A stretch of DNA of 64,000 nt from Hydrangea macrophylla (lineage: Eukaryota; Streptophyta; Magnoliopsida; Cornales; Hydrangeaceae). This document shows, one piece after another, positions 59,351 to 64,000 of the stretch. Both the position numbers and the translations under genes were made by a program. The notes under the pieces were generated by a model. It worked only from the letters and a program-made list of their open reading frames with translations, did no database searches and was not told the origin of the DNA. Within the stretch, counting starts at the first letter, position 1; every line of letters starts with the position of its first letter. The stretch covers positions 30,439,850 through 30,503,849 of the forward strand of contig CM066991.1 in assembly GCA_033977485.1 (NCBI GenBank), read 5' to 3'.

Positions 59351-60510
59351 GTTGAATGTCTTGTAAATTAGCAATTTGGGATATGTGTCACATCAATCTT
59401 TTAGCATAGGTTTAGGTTTTTGAAACAAAGAGGCCTATGGTCTAAAATAAGCTTTGTATGGTTTTAAATTAAAAGGCCCAAACAACAAATTTTATAACCT
59501 AATTAACTAAACAACCCACAAAAGTATATAACCCACAAAATAATCCAACATTGACTTCGCTTAATTGGTAAAAGGAGTTGCAAGCCACAGTCATGGCATA
59601 GGTTTGCACTCAAGCATTTGTCCCCTTCTCAAGACTTGACATTTATGTCCTCGCACGAGACTGCTACTTCAAAACGAATAAAAAAGCTATGTGAATTTTA
59701 AATTTTCTTTTATCTTCAGAATTTTATAGTGACAATACTTGTTACATAGATCTCGTCAAGTAGATTTTAAAAATATAAATTTTAGAAAAAAAAAAAAGTA
59801 TTTCTAGATTGAGAGTTATGAATTTTTAAAGTTTAAAAATATTGTTTTGTAAATTAGTTAGAAAAGTTTGGGAACTTAGTGGCTAGAGATGAACATATGC
59901 CACTGAGTTTCGTGCATGGGTAATTTGTCCCAAACAAACATGGGGATGCTTCACTAAAATTTTTTTGACTCAATCTAAGACCAAAAAGTCCATTTTGCAG
60001 GACTTCTAACGAAAATTCGTAGAAAATAATTAGGCTAATTAGAACCTTTGACCAATTTAACTGAAAAAAAAATTATATGAAATTTTACGAACTTTTTTCC
60101 TTCATAATTTTATGTCAATAATGGTATTCATTTGATATATCTCGTCGAGCAGATTTTAAAAATATAAATTTTGTGTTTTTTTTTTCTTTCTATTTTTTTT
60201 TTGTAAATATTCAAGGTTATTACTTTTTAAAGTTTGGCAATTACACATCAAAAAACAGGTATAACACGTGCCATCAAGTGGTTCTTTGAATAAAATAATA
60301 ATTGTGGACGTGCACGTGGGCGTGCTGCAATACCAAGCAGGATCGGATGCTGCAATTTTAATGATAATTTTGTCCGATAAAGTATTTTGGATTGTTCCAT
60401 AAAATAAATTACGAGTTTGATATATCATTTAAAAAGTATCTAATTTAGGATCAAACACTTAATCTGAGGCGATCAAGTGCGGACCACTAACGTGCGGACA
60501 AAAAACAGAC
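58513..60510. other. intergenic, no gene recognised
   Basis: AT-rich DNA with a TA run at 59321-59345 and a GC-richer patch at about 59165-59275. Two related segments, TTTTAAAAATATAAATTTT preceded by ATCTCGTC, occur at 59750 and 60140. No coding frame was supported. Confidence 0.45.
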
Positions 60511-60584
60511 CACTTTTAGCGACGAAAATTTTCGTCACAAAATGTTATTAATTTTTATGACGAAAAATTTCGTCGCTAAAAGTG
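60511..60584. repeat. inverted repeat, 26-bp arms
   Basis: Arms 60511-60536 and 60559-60584 (CACTTTTAGCGACGAAAATT and its mirror) differ at one position, with a 22-bp loop. Each arm is itself palindromic around GACGAAAATTTTCGTC. The TTAGCGACGAAA word is typical of subterminal DNA in plant CACTA-like elements, so this may be a transposon relic just upstream of the gene promoter. Confidence 0.8.
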
Positions 60585-60702
60585 AAAATTTCGTCCCAAC
60601 TCCGTCCTTTTAAATCCGTCGGAGATCCGGACTGAACACTTAATAAACCCTATCGATACGTTCCCGATACGATACGCACGGGACAAGCAGCGGTAGTTTT
60701 TT

Positions 60703-60710
60703 TATAAATA
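60703..60710 (+). promoter_or_regulatory. probable TATA box of the right-hand gene
   Basis: TATAAATA lies about 110 bp before the GA-rich leader and about 285 bp before the first donor site. No other core promoter candidate is as close. Confidence 0.45.
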
Positions 60711-60734
60711 AAATTAAAATGTTGGGGGTTGCAA

Positions 60735-60812
60735 ACAACAATAAAGAAAGATGAGGGTCTGAAAAAGAAAAAAAAAACAAAAAATCGTAGCTTCAGTCTA
60801 TTCAGTTCGTCG

Positions 60813-60852
<40 letters not shown>

Positions 60853-60990
60853 TTGTCAAACAGAGAGATTTGTGCAAGGACTTCCGACAGCAGCGACCTT
60901 CCGGCGACCCGCCCACCTCCGACAGTTGCGACCTTCTGGAGACCCTTCCGGCGACCCACAAGTTGCTCGACTCTCACAAGCGACTCTCAG
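60735..60990 (+). other. 5' UTR exon with GA run
   Basis: The start is a guess from the TATA box. The exon has a GA run at 60814-60848 and GC-richer leader DNA with repeated CGACCTTC/CCGGCGACCC words. It ends CTCTCAG with donor GTATTT at 60991, followed by a T-rich, CTT-repeat intron start, as in many plant 5' UTR introns. Confidence 0.5.
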
Positions 60991-61694
60991 GTATTTATTT
61001 TTCTTTTCTTTTCTTTTTTTCTTCTTCTTCTTCTTCTTCTTCTTCTTCTTCTTTCTTTTGTACCTGAAATAAAACATTAGGGTTTTGTTAAATAGGACTT
61101 TTCAATTTTGGTTTTTTTTTGTTTTGGTTGATAAACAGCCAACAGTGGTATGATAGATTGATAGTTGTCGTCTATTAGGTTTTATCAAGCCAATGCTTGT
61201 TGTCTATTAGGTTTAGAAACAACTCACAGTAGTTTACAGTAGTTAGCCAACTAACATTTGCTATCATTTTTTTTTTTAGCAAATTTACCTAAGATTCGAA
61301 TTATCATTATTTTGTCCATCAATTTTTACCTTCTTAGATTAGGGAATGTTGATGAATGCTTTTAGCCTATGAATGAAGATGTTTTTGAATTATATTAATT
61401 GGCTTTGTTGTTATTGATAATGTCATAATGTGGTTGTGAATCTTGTGATTTATGTGTTTTTATGCCAGTTTTGATTAAACTTGGTAAAATATATATTTTA
61501 AAAATATTTTTAAAAAATTTGTGTCCTCGACGTATCGTATTATGCTTTTTTGAGAAATAGCGTGTCGGCGTATTCAAGTCGTGTCGTGTCCGTGTCAGTG
61601 CTTCTTAGATATCAACTCCTCACCTTATTGCTGCCTGGAATATTATTGTAGTGCCAAAAACCCCTAGCAAAGATATAACCTCACCAAACAGTTA

Positions 61695-61995
61695 GGGCCT
61701 GTTTGGTTGTCCTTGAATGCAATAATTGCATTCTATAGTTTGTATAGAACTTTACAAAAAAAGATGGTGAGCTTGAATGGTTCCATTTAGAAATAGGATG
61801 CTCGTCTCAGAAATGATGCTTGCCATCATGAATTTTGGCATTATAGATAAATTTAGAAATGGCCACATAAGAAGAAATATGGTGAAGTTTCCTATTTTTA
61901 TAAATGGAGTCATTCATGGTGATGAATTTTGCTTCAAGATTCAATATGAAATCTGAATAAAACTATTCAAATTCAAGTGACAACCAAACATGCCC
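61695..61995. mobile_element. PIF/Harbinger (Tourist-like) MITE
   Basis: Inverted ends GGGCCTGTTTGGTTGTC and GACAACCAAACATGCCC are flanked by TTA at 61692-61694 and 61996-61998, the usual target of this superfamily. 301 bp, no ORF. Confidence 0.88.
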
Positions 61996-62577
61996 TTAGT
62001 AAATCATTTGTCCATCCTTAAAACTTTATTTGTCCATATCCAAGTCTGCTACTAAAAATATTTACACAACTTCTAGTTGCATCACACATTTTGCTCCAGA
62101 ACATGGAGTGATGTTTGTTTCCTCAGTGGTAAAGGCCAGAGTTCTTAACATGTACTTTGTGTGGCCGAATGGTGTGAACTACACCAATTTAGTGTTCGTG
62201 TGTGACAATAAGTAAGCTTACTCTAAAGCTGCTTGGGGTGGACATTTAGCTTTCATTAAAATGTCTTGGTTTAGATTGGTGACCTAAAATCTTATAGTTG
62301 TCTTACGTAGGAAAGGTGACCAAAGTAACGAATGGCTTTTTGGATGTAGCTGTTACAAAAGGGCTCACGGAGTTCGAAGTTAACCAAAAGACTTGTTGGG
62401 TTATTTTCTACGATTGGTAATAAGCAAAGGATTGTTAGTTGGGGATCTTGTTGTGGTCATTTGATGCTATTAAACAGAGCATGCCTCTAGACTTGGATTT
62501 TTTAGGTGAGCTTGCCAACGCCATGCTTTGACTTTGGGAGGCAGTACGGCTTTTGTCATAAGAGTGTATTCAGTCTT

Positions 62578-62579
<2 letters not shown>

Positions 62580-62621
<42 letters not shown>

Positions 62622-62658
62622 GGGGGTGGGGGGGGGGGGGGGTGGGGGGGGGGAGGGA
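62580..62658. repeat. GA run passing into a long G run
   Basis: About 30 bp of GA dinucleotides passes straight into roughly 45 bp that is almost all G, broken by single T or A bases. It could form G-quadruplex structure. Its length is uncertain because such runs are prone to sequencing error. Confidence 0.85.
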
Positions 62659-63129
62659 TGGCGGGTCTAAGGAGATGTTTGGGTGTCCTCACTTTTGGTT
62701 TTGGAATGGGGTGCGTCTTTGGTTATTATATATGGAGAAAGTCAACTTGCAACATTAGATTACTTGTGTGATTCGTAAAGTTGAATATGTATCAAGGTGT
62801 GGAGGTCTGTAAACATTGGCAGTAAAGGACATTTATGAGTGTAGCAGCTCCCTAAGTAACTTATAGGCCTAGGATTAGTTGTTTTGTCAAAATCTAAGTT
62901 AGCTTTTTGAAGTGGTAGTTTTTGTTTTGGGTACATAGAACCCAGTGCTATTTGCTTGGGCTTAGTTCATTAAGTGAGATTGTTGATCATTGTGCTGTTT
63001 TATTTTTGTCTTAGTTTCTACTCTGCTATTCACTTCTATAAGGTAAACTTTACATGCCTTTATGTGCTATTCTTTTGTTCTATGTGTTCTCATGTCATGG
63101 CTATATCTCTAATATGGAATGGTTTGCAG

Positions 63130-63278
63130 AACTTGAAGCTTAATCATATAGAAGGATGCCACATAGAACTCGGCCAATGACAGCACTGTTGTTGTTTACG
63201 GGGCTCAATGTTGTTTTGGTATCAACCATTACTCCGGTCTATGACTTTGTTTGCTTCCTTCCATACTGGGAAAGAAGG
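63130..63278 (+). CDS. small one-helix membrane protein, first coding exon
   Basis: After a TTTGCAG acceptor at 63123-63129 the exon has a 26-base leader, then ATG at 63156 giving 41 codons (MPHRTRPMTALLLF, VLVSTITPVYDFVCF and LPYWERR), ending at an AGG/GTATGT donor. Residues 8-27 form one hydrophobic helix, with a basic N-terminus before it. I recall short conserved plant proteins of unknown function with this TPVYDFVCFLPYWERR pattern followed by an Arg/Glu-rich tail, so the next exon is expected beyond this point. Clean splice sites, an open frame and a UTR exon upstream make this the one likely living gene here. Exact function unknown. Confidence 0.6.
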
Positions 63279-64000
63279 GTATGTTTCTTATCTTCACTCT
63301 TTTGCAACAAAAGGCGCCTTCTTTTCAACCAAAATGACCATATTATAATACTCCTGTCTTCTTGTTCCTCCTATCAGCCTCCAAAAACTAAAGTTTGGCT
63401 ATTGATGGGAGAATTATGTTCATAGATGAGTATTATTGCTGGATTGTGTGTAATTCATTGCTTGATTCTGATTTTTTTTTTGTTTGAACATTTGATGTTT
63501 GTTGTTCTGCTCCTATATTCTATATCCATGTTGTTTGCATACAAAAGGTAGGCACTTCGAGTTGGCTAAATTTTTCTTTCACTCCATCGTTACCCTTTCT
63601 TTAATATTTTATTTACTTCCCAAAATTAACAATCAACTGCTGTTGTAATAACTTCAGCCTAATCTTTTCCAACAGTAATTTTGGCTCAAATCAGTACTCA
63701 GTACCTCAATCGTGACCAAATACTATATCATTGAATGTTAAAGACTGGTCGAGAGTACTACTAGAAGCAATGATATTATGATTCATGAAAATAGAAGAAG
63801 TTTTGGTTTTCTTAGGATCCTAACCTTGGTGCCTACAGGCTCCTACAGCATGACATGAATTGGAAGATCATTGTGGAGATGCTTTTAAAATCACTTCTAA
63901 AGTCATTACCTTCATTTATGCAAAATTTAATATCCCAATAAACTATGGGACAAATAAGCAGAGAATTCTGAGATATTCTTGCATGGGGAGGGGGTCCTGC
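63279..64000 (+). other. intron 2 of the right-hand gene (to window end)
   Basis: It starts GTATGTTTC. The rest is T-rich with no clear next exon before the window ends. Confidence 0.4.

Larger units (their letters stand above)
60991..63129 (+). other. intron 1 of the right-hand gene
   Basis: 2.1-kb AT-rich intron between GTATTT and TTTGCAG. It has a CTT run at about 61020-61052, a MITE (61695-61995) and a GA/G-run (62580-62658). A frame at 62030-62215 and other short frames look like chance. Confidence 0.45.

Noticed and set aside
60650..61080. Several overlapping ORFs at 60650-61080
   Set aside because: They come from GA and CTT runs in the leader exon and intron start. No consistent coding frame.
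62030..62215. 61-codon ORF as an exon of the right-hand gene
   Set aside because: No splice signals in phase with the leader exon or the 63156 exon and no recognised similarity. It lies just beyond the MITE in the intron.

Overview
The window is plant nuclear DNA: a repeat-dense, AT-rich stretch, probably from a eudicot, made almost entirely of LTR retrotransposons, one large CACTA DNA transposon and small non-autonomous elements. Only the right end looks like an ordinary gene. No rRNA, tRNA, organelle, viral or bacterial gene was recognised.

The left two thirds is a nested stack that can be read from 5-bp target-site duplications (TSDs). A Copia LTR (2419-2433 joined to 40183-40482) was split by a Ty3/gypsy chromovirus on the minus strand (2434-40177; TSD AACGG/AATGG). 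Two insertions opened that chromovirus. An Athila-like element (5414-16254; TSD GGTGC) lies in the integrase, and its own 5' LTR holds a solo LTR (5742-8163; TSD CTAAT). A 17.1-kb CACTA element (18561-35671) lies between protease and reverse transcriptase. The CACTA element was in turn hit by a solo LTR (21480-22145; TSD GGCAA), a gag-only LTR element (23796-27709; TSD CTAAC) and an LTR element carrying an antisense plant-mobile-domain ORF (29433-34008; TSD AGCTC). With these removed the CACTA element is about 7.9 kb.

The most striking content is inside the CACTA element. It carries pieces of four unrelated host genes, all on the minus strand: elongation factor 1-alpha, the ufmylation adaptor DDRGK1 (exons in order, two of them joined by intact GT/AG signals), a RETICULATA-RELATED exon, and plastid-type ribose-5-phosphate isomerase. 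No CACTA transposase was seen, so it looks like a non-autonomous gene-capturing element.

Right of the stack are a decayed minus-strand Copia fragment (40560-42660), a possible Helitron (42668-45780) containing a solo LTR (42771-44823; TSD ACATC) and ~150-bp tandem repeats, and a solo LTR related to the chromovirus LTRs (46654-48862; TSD TGAAC) with two arrays of CAATCGATTG palindromes. Next is a plus-strand Copia element with recognisable gag-pol (48914-57649; TSD TAAAT) whose 5' LTR holds a 3.1-kb solo LTR (48947-52026), followed by a hAT-like element (57804-58511).

The last 3.3 kb looks like the 5' part of a real gene: a TATA box, a 5' UTR exon with a GA run, a 2.1-kb intron carrying a TTA-flanked PIF/Harbinger MITE, and a 41-codon first coding exon for a small one-helix membrane protein that runs off the window.
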